From: Methylocystis hirsuta | GTDB lineage: Bacteria; Pseudomonadota; Alphaproteobacteria; Rhizobiales; Beijerinckiaceae | Length of the DNA: 64,000 bases | Direction: 5' to 3' | Assembly (NCBI RefSeq): GCF_003722355.1 | Contig: NZ_QWDD01000001.1 | Span: 1-64,000, forward strand | In this document: positions 34,301 through 44,519 of the stretch, one piece after another | Numbering within the stretch: the first letter of the stretch is position 1 | Layout: each line of letters begins with the position of its first letter | Made by a program: the position numbers and the translations under genes | The notes under the pieces: generated by a model | Seen by the model: only the letters and a program-made list of their open reading frames with translations | Databases searched by the model: none | Told to the model about the DNA's origin: nothing

Positions 34301-34373
34301 ATGGCGCTCATGGCGTCCATGGCGTCCATGGCGTTCCATGGCGTTCCATGGCGTTCCATGGCGTCCATGGCGT
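34301..34373. repeat. Short tandem repeat rich in CCATGG
   Basis: Eight units of ATGGCGTCC or ATGGCGTTCC run from 34301 to 34373, varying by one T, with CCATGG at most junctions. It lies in the 477-bp gene-free gap (33970-34446) between the glycine-zipper gene and phyR. Frames through it are only the repeat itself. Nothing else was recognised in the gap. Confidence 0.85.
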
Positions 34374-34446
34374 CAACACGCGACACCACAATCTGGGGCG
34401 CCAGATGGACGGGGAGGTTCGCCGGAACGATATCTGCGCGGATCGG

Positions 34447-35235
34447 CTAAGCCGCGCGAGACGCCTTGCGCTCGAAGAATAGCGCCTGGCTGATCGTCGC
34501 CTTGACCGTATCGACCTTGTAGGGCTTGCTGATCAGAAACGCCGGCTCGGGCCGCTCGCCGGTCAGCAAGCGTTCGGGAAATGCAGTAATGAAAATCACC
34601 GGGGCGTCGAAACTTTCGAGCATTTCGTTGACGGCGTTCAGACCAGAACTGCCGTCGGCGAGCTGAATGTCCGCGAGAATCAGCCCCGGCCGCTTGCGCG
34701 CCGCGAGCTCCACGGCCTCCTGATGGGTGCGGGCGACGCCGATGATACGATGGCCCAGATCGCGCGCGATGAACTCGATGTCCTGCGCAATGAGCGATTC
34801 ATCCTCGATGATGAGCACGTCCGTCGCGACGCGTTCGGCGATTTCCCGGCCGGCCTCCGTTACGAGCGCTTCGACCTCGTCTTCGGTCGCGCCCAGTATG
34901 GCGGCGGCGTCAGCGACCGAAAACCCTTCGACCGTGCGCAGCAAAAAGGCCTGTCGCGACCGCGGCGTCAGCAAGCTGATATTCCGCTGCGCGGCGGATA
35001 TCTCGTCATCGGGCGCCGCTTCGGTGTTCAGCCGGATCGACGACCACGACGTCATGAAGAGGTGGTAAAGCCCGACCTTGGGCGACATATTCGGTGGAAA
35101 CGCATCCGGATCCGCCACCAGCGCCTCGAGCGTGGCGACGACGTAAGCGTCGCCGCTTTTTTGCGAGCCGCAAAGCGCCCTCGCAAAACGGCGGAGGTAA
35201 GGCAGATGCACCGCAATTTCCCGGGAGAGGTTCAT
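34447..35235 (-). CDS. phyR: PhyR, anti-anti-sigma response regulator of the general stress response
   Basis: 262 residues: an N-terminal sigma-like domain (LPYLRRFARALCGSQKSGDA, TPRSRQAFLLRTVEGFSVAD, GATEDEVEALV) and a C-terminal receiver (VLIIEDESLIAQDIEFIARD; acceptor Asp in LILADIQLADGSSG; Lys in FLISKPY). When phosphorylated it binds NepR and frees EcfG. The gene is divergent from nepR-ecfG with a shared promoter region. Confidence 0.97.
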   Translation of the reverse strand: MNLSREIAVHLPYLRRFARALCGSQKSGDAYVVATLEALVADPDAFPPNMSPKVGLYHLFMTSWSSIRLNTEAAPDDEISAAQRNISLLTPRSRQAFLLRTVEGFSVADAAAILGATEDEVEALVTEAGREIAERVATDVLIIEDESLIAQDIEFIARDLGHRIIGVARTHQEAVELAARKRPGLILADIQLADGSSGLNAVNEMLESFDAPVIFITAFPERLLTGERPEPAFLISKPYKVDTVKATISQALFFERKASRAA

Positions 35236-35315
35236 GTCTTCATCCTATGGCGTCGAACGCCCAAGTCAATTCAAGCGCCGGTTGATATTCCGCAATGTTC
35301 CTTGCTTGCAATTGC

Positions 35316-35342
35316 GGAACAATTAGTGTTCTTACGCGTTCC
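35316..35342. promoter_or_regulatory. EcfG-type promoter, apparently bidirectional
   Basis: On the plus strand GGAAC at 35316-35320, a 16-base spacer and CGTT at 35337-35340 match the EcfG consensus, reading towards nepR. Read on the minus strand the same block is GGAAC-N16-TGTT, ending at the other GGAAC, reading towards phyR. The element lies about 80-100 bp from each start codon. Confidence 0.75.
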
Positions 35343-35412
35343 AACAAGGGAGGTCGTCGCTCGGCCGCCCCGGGTAGAGGCGGCCAGTCTCGGGGCGAAC
35401 TCGGGGTCGAGA

Positions 35413-35685
35413 ATGAGCCAACGCGAAAATCCTCACGACGACGATGGCCCCTCCCGCGACGCGGAACCGAACTTGAATAATAAGGCTGGAGGTCGGGAGG
35501 AGGCGGATGCCTGCCCGGATGCCGACGGCTGCCAAGCGGACGGCGTCGCGCTAGACCCAAAGGTTCAAGCTCAGCTCGGGCGAGTATTTCGCGCCTATTG
35601 CGACGATCTGATTCACCAACCCATTCCAGACAAGTTTACTGTGCTGCTGGCCAAGCTGGAAGCTAAACAGCGCGAAAAGAAATGA
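35413..35685 (+). CDS. nepR: NepR anti-sigma factor
   Basis: 90 residues. The acidic, disordered start (SQRENPHDDDGPSRDAEPN) is followed by the two NepR helices: DPKVQAQLGRVFRAYCDDLI and IPDKFTVLLAKLE. It sequesters EcfG until PhyR-P displaces it. Start ATG 35413 is chosen to give the typical length. The stop overlaps the ecfG start by four bases (ATGA), as in most alphaproteobacteria. Confidence 0.93.
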   Translation: MSQRENPHDDDGPSRDAEPNLNNKAGGREEADACPDADGCQADGVALDPKVQAQLGRVFRAYCDDLIHQPIPDKFTVLLAKLEAKQREKK

Positions 35686-36236
35686 GCGACGAGGCCTTCG
35701 GAGATCAGATGGTGGCGCAGATGCCCTATCTGCGCGCCTTCGCCATTTCGCTTTGCGGATCACACAGCCTCGCCGACGACCTGGTCCAGGACACTCTGGT
35801 CAAGGCTTGGTCGCACGCCGACTCCTTTCAGCCAAACACCAATCTGCGCGCCTGGCTCGTGACCATTCTGCGCAACACCTATTTTTCCAGCTATCGGAAA
35901 CGCTCGCGCGAGGTGCAGGACAGCGACAATCTTCTGGCCCAGCAGATCCCTGTGAAAGGCGGTCAGGAGTCGGCCCTCACGCTTACGGACGTTCAGGCGG
36001 CTCTGGATAAGCTCGCCCCCGAACACAAGGAAATTCTGTTGCTGATCGGGATCACCGAGCTCTCCTACGATGAAGCGGCGGAGATTTGCGGCGTCGCTAT
36101 TGGCACGGTCAAGAGCCGGTTGAACCGCGCGCGCGCCAAGCTTGCCGAGCATCTGGGCCTGCTCACGCCAAGCGACATTGACACCGATCCCACCGTATCG
36201 GACCTCGCAGCGCGCCGACCCTCCCGCGCGGTTTGA
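35682..36236 (+). CDS. ecfG: EcfG general stress sigma factor
   Basis: 184-residue ECF sigma factor. Region 2 is seen as MPYLRAFAISLCGSHSLADD and LVQDTLVKAWSHADSFQPNT with LRAWLVTILRNTYFS; region 4 as LDKLAPEHKEILLLIGITEL with YDEAAEICGVAIGTVKSRLN. It directs RNA polymerase to GGAAC-N16-CGTT promoters such as the one upstream of nepR. It is coupled to nepR and followed by a sensor kinase. Confidence 0.96.
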   Translation: MSDEAFGDQMVAQMPYLRAFAISLCGSHSLADDLVQDTLVKAWSHADSFQPNTNLRAWLVTILRNTYFSSYRKRSREVQDSDNLLAQQIPVKGGQESALTLTDVQAALDKLAPEHKEILLLIGITELSYDEAAEICGVAIGTVKSRLNRARAKLAEHLGLLTPSDIDTDPTVSDLAARRPSRAV

Positions 36237-36325
36237 CAGGCCAAGACTTCACGTGGGATGCGCGACCGAGAATTCGCGCTATCTGACGGTTACGCCCCGC
36301 AGGGTCCAGAGAATTTGGCAGCGTA

Positions 36326-37762
36326 ATGACGCAAGGCCGTGACGGTCACTCAGCCCGGCGGTCGTCGCCCCTGTCGGCGACGGCCAAAGCGGATGCGCGG
36401 GCGCAGGAGGTCGCCGCCCTGCGGGCTGCGCTGGCGCTCTTCCTGGCGATGACGTCCGCCGCCCGCGCCGCGGAGAGCCCGGCAGACATGGCCGAGGTCT
36501 GGCGCCTGACCGTTGGCGCGCTCGCCGTCGCGCTGGCGATGACGCTCGCGGTGATTTTCTGGCTGGTGAGACAGCGCCGGAAGGCGCAAAGGGCGCAACA
36601 TGAACTCGCCGAATTGAGTTTGGCCGTGGAAGCGCGCGGCGCCTCGCATTGGAGCGACACCGGAGTTCCTGAGGTCGATGCGATCGCGCATAGCCTTCAG
36701 GACATGGACGAGCGCCTGCGCGAAAAGCGCAAGAGACTGTCCGAGCTGAACGATTTACTGATGAAAAGCTCGACGATCGTCAGCCGCGCCGGGGCAGATC
36801 TGCAGTTGCGCGCGCTGCTTGACGCCGTGCCGGTCGGAATCATCATCGCCGAAGCCCCAAGCGGACGAATCGTCGAGGGCAATCACGTCATTGAAACGAT
36901 TCTGCGTCGCCCTGTTCGCTACTCGGAAAGCACCCAAGCCTATTCCGAATGGAACGCCATTCATCAGGACGGCCAACCGGTCGCGAATGAGCAATATCCG
37001 CTCGCGCGCGCCCTTGCTGGGGAGAACCATCCGCAGCTCGAGTGCAAGATCGAGCGCGGCGACGGCGCCTACATCTGGATTAACATCGTCGGCGCGCCGA
37101 TCCGCGACGACAAGGGCTCCGTTATCGGCGCGATCGTCGCCATTACCGACATCGACGACATCAAGAACACGGAGATGCACAATCAGATGATGAATCGCGA
37201 ACTGCATCACCGGGTGAACAATTCACTGGCGATGATCCAGGGAATCGCCAATATTACGGCGCGCACGGCGCAGGACTTTTCGAGCTTTCAGCAAGGCTTT
37301 TCTCACCGCGTGCAGTGTCTGAGCCGCATCTCCACACTGCTCGTGCAGACCTCTTGGGAACGAACGCCGCTCAGAGACCTGCTCATGATCGCGCTGTCTT
37401 GTGGCAGCCACGACTACGCCGACCGCATCTCGATGTCGGGCGAAGACGTGGAATTGCGCTCAGCGGTCGCCTCCGCCTTGGGTCTGACCATCAACGAACT
37501 GCTCGCCAACGCCGAGCAGCACGGAGCGCTGTCCGATGACGACGGCCGAATCGCGATCAGCTGGCGTATCGATCGTGAAGAGGATCGTCCGCGTCTCATC
37601 TTGAATTGGACGGAGACGGGGGGGCCAAAGGTCGAAAACCCCGAGCAAACGGGAGTCGGGCATTTTCTGATCACCAATGTGCTCGCGCGCCAGATGGGCG
37701 GCGACGTCAGGCTCTCGTATCGCACCGAAGGCCTGCAAGCCGAATTGTCCGCCGAAATTTAA
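36326..37762 (+). CDS. HWE/HisKA_2-type sensor histidine kinase (probable PhyK)
   Basis: 478 residues: a membrane segment near residue 65-85 (TVGALAVALAMTLAVIFWLV), a helical linker, a PAS domain (LLDAVPVGIIIAEAPSGRIV; NIVGAPIRDDKGSVIGAIVA) and an HWE-like kinase core with phospho-acceptor in MNRELHHRVNNSLAMIQGIA and the ATP domain around LTINELLANAEQHGAL. Kinases of this type beside phyR usually phosphorylate PhyR. The hydrophobic N-terminus makes it a membrane protein. The start ATG 36326 is the first available. Confidence 0.88.
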   Translation: MTQGRDGHSARRSSPLSATAKADARAQEVAALRAALALFLAMTSAARAAESPADMAEVWRLTVGALAVALAMTLAVIFWLVRQRRKAQRAQHELAELSLAVEARGASHWSDTGVPEVDAIAHSLQDMDERLREKRKRLSELNDLLMKSSTIVSRAGADLQLRALLDAVPVGIIIAEAPSGRIVEGNHVIETILRRPVRYSESTQAYSEWNAIHQDGQPVANEQYPLARALAGENHPQLECKIERGDGAYIWINIVGAPIRDDKGSVIGAIVAITDIDDIKNTEMHNQMMNRELHHRVNNSLAMIQGIANITARTAQDFSSFQQGFSHRVQCLSRISTLLVQTSWERTPLRDLLMIALSCGSHDYADRISMSGEDVELRSAVASALGLTINELLANAEQHGALSDDDGRIAISWRIDREEDRPRLILNWTETGGPKVENPEQTGVGHFLITNVLARQMGGDVRLSYRTEGLQAELSAEI

Positions 37763-37785
37763 AAAACGGTCCTCTGCGCGTTTCG

Positions 37786-39081
37786 TCATATGGCTTGCTG
37801 CGGCGTCACCCGCAGGGCGGTGACGCGATTCCTGATCTTGCGCATCACCTCGAAACGGAAGCCGTGATAGGTGAACACCTGTCCCGCTTCCGGAATGGCG
37901 CCCGCCTCGTGGATCACCAGTCCCGCGATCGTTGTCGCTTCCTCATCGGGCAGATCCCACGCCATGACGCGATTGAGATCGCGCACCGGCACGGCGCCGT
38001 CGACCAGCACCGACCCGTCAGGCTGCGGCCGCACGCCCTGCACCGCGAGATCATGTTCATCGCGTATATCGCCGACGATCTCTTCGAGAATGTCTTCAAG
38101 CGTGACGAGTCCCATCCCCTCGCCATATTCGTCGACGACCAAGGCGAAATGCGTCTTGCGCTTGAGGAAGGCTTCGAGCTGATCCTCGAGCGTCGTCGCC
38201 TCGGGCACGAACCATGGCGCGAACATCACCTCATCGACATTGACTTTCGAAGCGTCGCCGCCTGCGGCGTTCAGCGCCCGCAGCATGTCCTTCGAATGAA
38301 GGACGCCGACGAAATTATCCGGTCGCTCGCGCCAGAGCGGCATGCGGGTGAAGGGCGACGACAGCACCTCGCGCACGATCTGGGCCGGCGGCAGATCCGC
38401 GTCGATCGTGCGCATTTTGGTGCGGTGGATCATGACGTCCGAAACATGCAGCACCTGCAAATCGAGGACGCCGCCGAACATGTCGCGCGCGGCGCGCTCG
38501 ACATTGCCCTCGTCATGCAGAATATCGACGGCGCTCTTTAGTTCGTCATAGGGCGAGCGAACCGTTCGGCCATGGCCGACCTCGACGCCCGCCAACGCGA
38601 GCACCGTGCGCACGATATATTCGACGCCCGCGAGGAGCGGCCCGACGACTCGCACGAAGGGCGCAATAAACTTCGCGACGCGCAGCGACGTTTCGTCGGG
38701 ATGGTTGATCGCCAGAGTTTTCGGCAGAACCTCGGCGAAGACGAGCAGCAGCACGGTCATGATGACGGTCGCATATACCGCCCCATTGTCGCCCGCGACG
38801 ACGACCAGCACGCTCGTGGTGAAAGCGGAGCCGCCAATGTTGACGAGGGTGCCGCCAAGCAACAGCGCGGCGATCATGCGGTTGCGCTGGCGCAGCAGCC
38901 GATTGACGGCGGCGGCGCGCTTATCGCCCTCTTTTTCAAGCGAGTGCATCCGGGCGTGCGACGCGGCGGTGAGCGCCGTCTCCGATCCGGCAAAGACCGC
39001 GGACAGGAACACGCAAACGATAACAATGCCAACCGCAGTCCATATGTCGACCTGCGGCGCGCCGGATTCGAGCCCATGCAT
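37786..39081 (-). CDS. CorC/HlyC-type (CNNM) membrane protein with CBS domains
   Basis: 431 residues: an N-terminal DUF21 domain with four hydrophobic segments (WTAVGIVIVCVFLSAVFAGS; SETALTAAS; LLLGGTLVNIGGSAFTTSVL), two CBS domains (VSDVMIHRTKMRTID; DEVMFAPWFVPEATTL) and a C-terminal CorC_HlyC domain ending in VTALRVTP. The family includes proteins linked to Mg/Co efflux; the transported ion is not proven. It lies 4 bp after the aroKB stop on the same strand. Confidence 0.92.
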   Translation of the reverse strand: MHGLESGAPQVDIWTAVGIVIVCVFLSAVFAGSETALTAASHARMHSLEKEGDKRAAAVNRLLRQRNRMIAALLLGGTLVNIGGSAFTTSVLVVVAGDNGAVYATVIMTVLLLVFAEVLPKTLAINHPDETSLRVAKFIAPFVRVVGPLLAGVEYIVRTVLALAGVEVGHGRTVRSPYDELKSAVDILHDEGNVERAARDMFGGVLDLQVLHVSDVMIHRTKMRTIDADLPPAQIVREVLSSPFTRMPLWRERPDNFVGVLHSKDMLRALNAAGGDASKVNVDEVMFAPWFVPEATTLEDQLEAFLKRKTHFALVVDEYGEGMGLVTLEDILEEIVGDIRDEHDLAVQGVRPQPDGSVLVDGAVPVRDLNRVMAWDLPDEEATTIAGLVIHEAGAIPEAGQVFTYHGFRFEVMRKIRNRVTALRVTPQQAI

Positions 39082-39085
39082 GGCG

Positions 39086-40894
39086 CTATGTCCGCTTTAG
39101 CTCGTCCTTGAGAAAGCCAAGCACCTCATTGGCGTCGACGGATTTTGCAATGAACGCCTGGCCGATGCCGCGCAAGAGAATGAAAGTCAGCGCGCCGCGC
39201 TCGACCTTCTTGTCCTGATACATGGCGTCGAGAATGGCCTGGGCGTCGTCGCGCCAACCCGGAATGTCGTGGATCTTCGTCGGCAGACCAACGCCCTTCA
39301 GATGGCGTTCGACGCGCTCCGCCGCCGCCTCGGCGCACAGACCGCGGCGCACGGAGAAGCGCGCGGCGCAAGCCATGCCGATCGCAACGCCCTCGCCGTG
39401 GACCAGGCGGGCGCTGTCGTAACCGGTCAGTCGCTCGAAGGCGTGGCCGAATGTGTGGCCGAAGTTGAGCAGCGCCCGTTCGCCCTGCTCCGTTTCGTCG
39501 CGCGCGACGATCGTCGCCTTGGTCTCGCAGCTCACCGCGACGGCGCAAATCTGTTCCGCCTGACTATGGAACACCGCGTCCGAGTCGGCGTCGAGCCAAT
39601 CGAAGAACCGGGCGTCGCCGATCAGGCCATATTTCACGACTTCGGCGTAGCCGGCGCGGAACTCGCGCAGCGGCAAGGTCCGCAGCGAGTCGACGTCGGC
39701 GAGAACCAGCGCGGGCTGGTGAAAGGCGCCGATCAGATTCTTGCCGTGACGCGAATTGATCCCGGTCTTGCCGCCGACCGAAGAATCGACCTGCGACAGC
39801 AACGTCGTCGGAATTTGCACGAAGCGCGAGCCGCGCCGCACGCTCGCGGCGACGAATCCGGCGAGGTCGCCGACGACGCCGCCGCCAAGCGCGACGATCA
39901 GATCGCGCCGTTCGATCCTCGCAGCCAGCACGTCGTCGCAGACGCGGCCATAAACCGAAAGCGATTTTGACGCCTCGCCAGGCGGAACGATGATGGTCGT
40001 CGCACGCAGGCCGGCGTCCTTCAGACTCTGCTCAACTGTCGGAAGATGCAGTCGGGCGACATTCTCGTCCGTGATGATGGCGCATGCGGCTCCGGGCGCG
40101 ATTTCCGCAATATAATCGCCGGCGCGCTGCAGCAGCCCGTCGCCGATGATAATGTCGTAGGAGCGTCCGCCCAGCGCGACCCGGACAATTTCCTGGCGGC
40201 GGGCATCGCCTTCCGCGCGCGCGGGATACAGATGCGTCATGGCCTTGGCGAAACCTCTGCTTTGCGCCCGCTGTCGCAAGTCTTCCAACATCGGCAAGCC
40301 TGCAGCGAGAACGGCGAGCGTATCATCCACCATCGCATCCTGCGGAACTTCGCGCGACTCGACGCGAAGATCGGCGAGTTCGTATAGGGGGCGTCGCGCC
40401 TCCAGCAACTGGCGTAGCGTCTCCTCCGGATCCTCCGTCTGCAGCAGGGGACGGTCGTTTTTGCGTCGCACCCGCTTCAGCAGGGTCTTCAGATCGGCGT
40501 CAAGCCACACCGAGACGCCCCGTTCGGCGATGCGATCGCGCGTGCGAGGGTCGAGAAACGCGCCGCCGCCGGTGGCGAGCACGACCGGGCCGCCGTTCAG
40601 CAGGCGCATGATGACGCGCCTCTCGCCGTCGCGAAAATAGCGCTCGCCATATTTGGCGAAAATCTCGGGAATGGACATGCCGGCCGCCGCGGCGACGATC
40701 TCGGCGTCCGCGTCGACGAAGGGAAGGCCGAGCCGCGCGGCGAGCCTCTGGCCGATGGCGCTCTTGCCGGAGCCCATCATGCCGACAAGCACGATCGCCC
40801 TGCCGTTCAGGGCGGCCCGCACGGCCAAAGCGCGCTCGTCACCGGACGCTTGCGGAGCTGGAAGGACGACGCCGAAGTGTTGCGGTCGAGTCAT
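39086..40894 (-). CDS. aroKB: Fused shikimate kinase / 3-dehydroquinate synthase
   Basis: 602 residues containing two shikimate-pathway enzymes in one chain. Residues 30-195 are AroK: P-loop GMMGSGKSAIGQRLA, DADAEIV, and ATGGGAFLDPRTRD. Residues from about 225 are AroB: GEASKSLSVYGRV, VALGGGVVGDLAGFVAAS, RFVQIPTTLLSQVDSSVGGK, LLNFGHTFGHAFE and the metal-binding VHGEGVAIG. The pair catalyses step 2 and step 5 of the pathway. ATG 40894 is chosen just before the AroK domain, 10 bp past the NUDIX stop. Confidence 0.96.
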   Translation of the reverse strand: MTRPQHFGVVLPAPQASGDERALAVRAALNGRAIVLVGMMGSGKSAIGQRLAARLGLPFVDADAEIVAAAAGMSIPEIFAKYGERYFRDGERRVIMRLLNGGPVVLATGGGAFLDPRTRDRIAERGVSVWLDADLKTLLKRVRRKNDRPLLQTEDPEETLRQLLEARRPLYELADLRVESREVPQDAMVDDTLAVLAAGLPMLEDLRQRAQSRGFAKAMTHLYPARAEGDARRQEIVRVALGGRSYDIIIGDGLLQRAGDYIAEIAPGAACAIITDENVARLHLPTVEQSLKDAGLRATTIIVPPGEASKSLSVYGRVCDDVLAARIERRDLIVALGGGVVGDLAGFVAASVRRGSRFVQIPTTLLSQVDSSVGGKTGINSRHGKNLIGAFHQPALVLADVDSLRTLPLREFRAGYAEVVKYGLIGDARFFDWLDADSDAVFHSQAEQICAVAVSCETKATIVARDETEQGERALLNFGHTFGHAFERLTGYDSARLVHGEGVAIGMACAARFSVRRGLCAEAAAERVERHLKGVGLPTKIHDIPGWRDDAQAILDAMYQDKKVERGALTFILLRGIGQAFIAKSVDANEVLGFLKDELKRT

Positions 40895-40904
40895 TGGCGC
40901 AAAT

Positions 40905-41675
40905 CTAACCCGCGCGGCGCGGAATTTCATCCGCGCCGCCGAGGGCGCGCGAAAGATACGCGACCATGAAGGCGGGCAGGCGCGGGTCGGCGAGCGCCGT
41001 CAGGCTCGAAACCATATGCGCGTCCGCGAGTTCGGGCGCGCTTTCGGCTGCGATAAAGGCTTTCACGCTGGCGAGGAGGGCGTGCGACGGCGCGTCGAAA
41101 TCCAACCTCTTGACACAGGCGACATGCTGGCGATCGAATATCGCCGTCCAGCCGGCCGACGCATGCGCGTCCGAGGCGGCGAGGCCCGTCTCTTCTGCGA
41201 GTTCGCGCACGAGACTGCCGGCGAGATCGACGCGGCCGTCCGATACGACGTCGGAAGGGTCGGGGGTGCCGCAGGGAAAATAGAGCTGGCCGGCGAATGA
41301 GTGGCTTGGCCCCATTTCCCCGAGGAGATAGGCCCCATCGCGGGCGCGCGCCGCCGGCATCGAGAAGCAATTATATACGGCTTCGTCGGGCCAGCCGAAC
41401 TCTCGCCAGGCAAGAAAGCTCGAGAAAGGCGTCTCGAAGAACGCCACGCGCAAGATGCGCGCGCCATCTTCGCCCGTCGTCCGCTCGACGCGGCAGGCGA
41501 GCAGCACCGAGCCGTCGTAGAGCGCCGGATTGGCGCATCGACGCTCCTCCCAATGGCGCTCGATGTCGGCGGCGCGCTCCTCGACGAAGCCCCAGCGATG
41601 ATCGACGCAGCGACACTCGAGCCGATCGAAATCCACGATTTCGAGAGTCACGGGCGGACCGCTCCCTGGCCGCAA
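40905..41675 (-). CDS. NUDIX hydrolase
   Basis: 256 residues. The NUDIX signature is present as SLVRELAEETGLA with an upstream Gly in YFPCGTPDPSDV, though with an insertion between them. A long N-terminal extension (about 120 residues) precedes the box. Substrate unknown, probably a nucleoside diphosphate derivative. It lies between a two-domain NTF2-like gene and aroKB on the same strand. The start may be a GTG a few codons in (VTLEIVDFDRL). Confidence 0.75.
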   Translation of the reverse strand: MRPGSGPPVTLEIVDFDRLECRCVDHRWGFVEERAADIERHWEERRCANPALYDGSVLLACRVERTTGEDGARILRVAFFETPFSSFLAWREFGWPDEAVYNCFSMPAARARDGAYLLGEMGPSHSFAGQLYFPCGTPDPSDVVSDGRVDLAGSLVRELAEETGLAASDAHASAGWTAIFDRQHVACVKRLDFDAPSHALLASVKAFIAAESAPELADAHMVSSLTALADPRLPAFMVAYLSRALGGADEIPRRAG

Positions 41676-41778
41676 CGGCGCAGGAAGCCGTCAAATCTCG
41701 ACTGAAAGCGATTGCGCGCGATGATCGTCGGATTTCGGCTGGGCTGATTGAGTCGCATCGCACTCGCCACGCGCTTCG

Positions 41779-42657
41779 TTACGCCTGCATCTGCAGAAGC
41801 GCCATGCTGTCGCGAAATTCGACGATCTCGACGATGCGGCCGTCTTCGAAGCGCACGAAATCGGCAAGCTGCACCTGACCGCGACGACCGGTGCCGCGAT
41901 GACGCCATTCGACGATTCGACGCGCAGCGGCGGCGCCGCCATCGACGATGGCTTCGGGCATCGCGAATCCGAGTTGCTCGAAATCGACCTCGATGCTGCG
42001 CACGATATTGATCAGCGCCTCTATGCCGCGATGTCGCCCCGCATGGGAAATCGCCGTGCGATCGCCAACGAATTCGCACACGACGTCGGGCGAGCACAGC
42101 TCACGCATCAGCGCGATGTCGGGGCTGCGGGAGAAACTGCCCATGGCGATCAGTCGGCGCGCCATTTCATCGCGCGCCAGTCCCGGGCTCGGGGGGGTGA
42201 GAATGTCGTCGAGGCTTTGCGGCAAGAAATCAGCGCCGCGCGCGACGCAACGCTGATCCCGGAACTCGTACATTTCCGAAACGAGTCCGTTCCGCCAGCG
42301 CAGAAAATGCGCCATATCCATGCGATGGATGTGGCCGGTGGCGCGGTGGCGCCAACTGCTGATCCATCGCACCACCGTATTGTCGCCTTCGACGAGAACC
42401 GCGAGAATTTCCGCGTCGAGCGGTTCATAATCGATATCGACGCGACGCAAATGCGCGCGCAACGCGTCGCGCCCGCGCCATTGTCCCGGGGGAAGCACGC
42501 CAAGTCGGGAGCAGCTGTAGTTCAACTCGACGTCTTCGACGAAATGTTCGACCAATGTCGAGACGTCGTACGTCATGCGGCTCCGTACAATCTCATGTAC
42601 GCGCCGACGCGTTTCGCTCTCCATAAGCTGGCTCGACCGCCCGCCCGGCCCGTGCAT
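41779..42657 (-). CDS. Tandem NTF2/SnoaL-like two-domain protein
   Basis: 292 residues formed of two SnoaL-like cone folds of about 130 residues each: domain 1 with ALRAHLRRVDIDYEPLDAEI and WRHRATGHIHRMDMAHFLRW; domain 2 with RHRGIEALINIVRSIEVDFE and WRHRGTGRRGQVQLADFVRF. The two match each other in layout, a sign of internal duplication. Proteins of this fold bind or convert small hydrophobic molecules; no catalytic residues can be assigned. A G-rich site precedes ATG 42657; ATG 42624 is an alternative. Confidence 0.72.
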   Translation of the reverse strand: MHGPGGRSSQLMESETRRRVHEIVRSRMTYDVSTLVEHFVEDVELNYSCSRLGVLPPGQWRGRDALRAHLRRVDIDYEPLDAEILAVLVEGDNTVVRWISSWRHRATGHIHRMDMAHFLRWRNGLVSEMYEFRDQRCVARGADFLPQSLDDILTPPSPGLARDEMARRLIAMGSFSRSPDIALMRELCSPDVVCEFVGDRTAISHAGRHRGIEALINIVRSIEVDFEQLGFAMPEAIVDGGAAAARRIVEWRHRGTGRRGQVQLADFVRFEDGRIVEIVEFRDSMALLQMQA

Positions 42658-42750
42658 TCATCCCCCGCTATGGCGATGCGCGATGCGCCGACTGCGCCTC
42701 GGCAACGCCCAAACCCGAATGCGCGTTCGCCTTTTTAGGATCATTATGCG

Positions 42751-43848
<1,098 letters not shown>

Positions 43849-43886
43849 CTACGCGGGCCGCCCGGCAAGGTCAAAATTCTCGCGCC

Positions 43887-44438
43887 TTAGATCGGATCGG
43901 GCCCGCGCGAGATGGCGGCGACGCCTGTGCGGGAGACCTCGACGAGCCCGATCGGACGCATCAGGTCGATGAATTCATCAATCTTGTGCGGTTTGCCGGT
44001 CAATTCGAAAATGAAGCTCTCCGTGGTCGCATCGACGATGCGGGCGCGAAAGGCTTCGGCGAGCTGTAGCGCGAAGGTGCGGTGGTCGCCGCGACCTTTG
44101 ACTTTGACCATGGCGAGCTCGCGTTCGAGCGAGCGCATCGACATGGTGAGGTCGGTCACCTGATGCACGGGGACGAGTCGCTCGAGCTGGTGATGGATCT
44201 GGTCGATCGTCTCCGGCGCGCCGGAGGTCAATATGGTGATGCGCGAGAGATGTTCGGCGTGGGCGACTTCGGCGACCGTAAGGCTCTCGATATTGTAGCC
44301 GCGGCCGGAAAACAGGCCGACGACGCGCGCCAATACGCCCGGCTCATTGTCGACGAGCACGGAGAGCGTATGCGACTCGACCTTGGAGTTCGTCGTCGCG
44401 GCGGCGTAGGGCGATGGCGGAGAAGCGGGAGCGTTCAT
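43887..44438 (-). CDS. ilvH: Acetolactate synthase small (regulatory) subunit
   Basis: 183 residues. An ACT domain (SVLVDNEPGVLARVVGLFSG, YNIESLTVAEVAHAEHLSRI) and a second ACT-like half (RGDHRTFALQLAEAFRARIV, FELTGKPHKIDEFIDLMRPI). It binds valine-type effectors and activates the large subunit. It lies 81 bp downstream of ilvI, with a palindromic repeat in the gap. Confidence 0.95.
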   Translation of the reverse strand: MNAPASPPSPYAAATTNSKVESHTLSVLVDNEPGVLARVVGLFSGRGYNIESLTVAEVAHAEHLSRITILTSGAPETIDQIHHQLERLVPVHQVTDLTMSMRSLERELAMVKVKGRGDHRTFALQLAEAFRARIVDATTESFIFELTGKPHKIDEFIDLMRPIGLVEVSRTGVAAISRGPDPI

Positions 44439-44446
44439 TTCGATCC

Positions 44447-44519
44447 TTCGGCAATCGGCAGATCGGCGGTCGGCAGTCGGAGTGGTTCTTACGACTGCCG
44501 ACTACCGAAGCCCGACTGC
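44447..44519. repeat. Palindromic repeat between ilvI and ilvH
   Basis: Degenerate CGGCAGTCGG-like words repeat here (CGGCAATCGG, CAGATCGG, CGGCGGTCGG, CAGTCGG) and face complementary copies CGACTGCCG and CGACTACCG, so the gap can fold into a hairpin. It may act on the mRNA ratio of the two subunits, or simply be a REP-like element. Confidence 0.6.
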
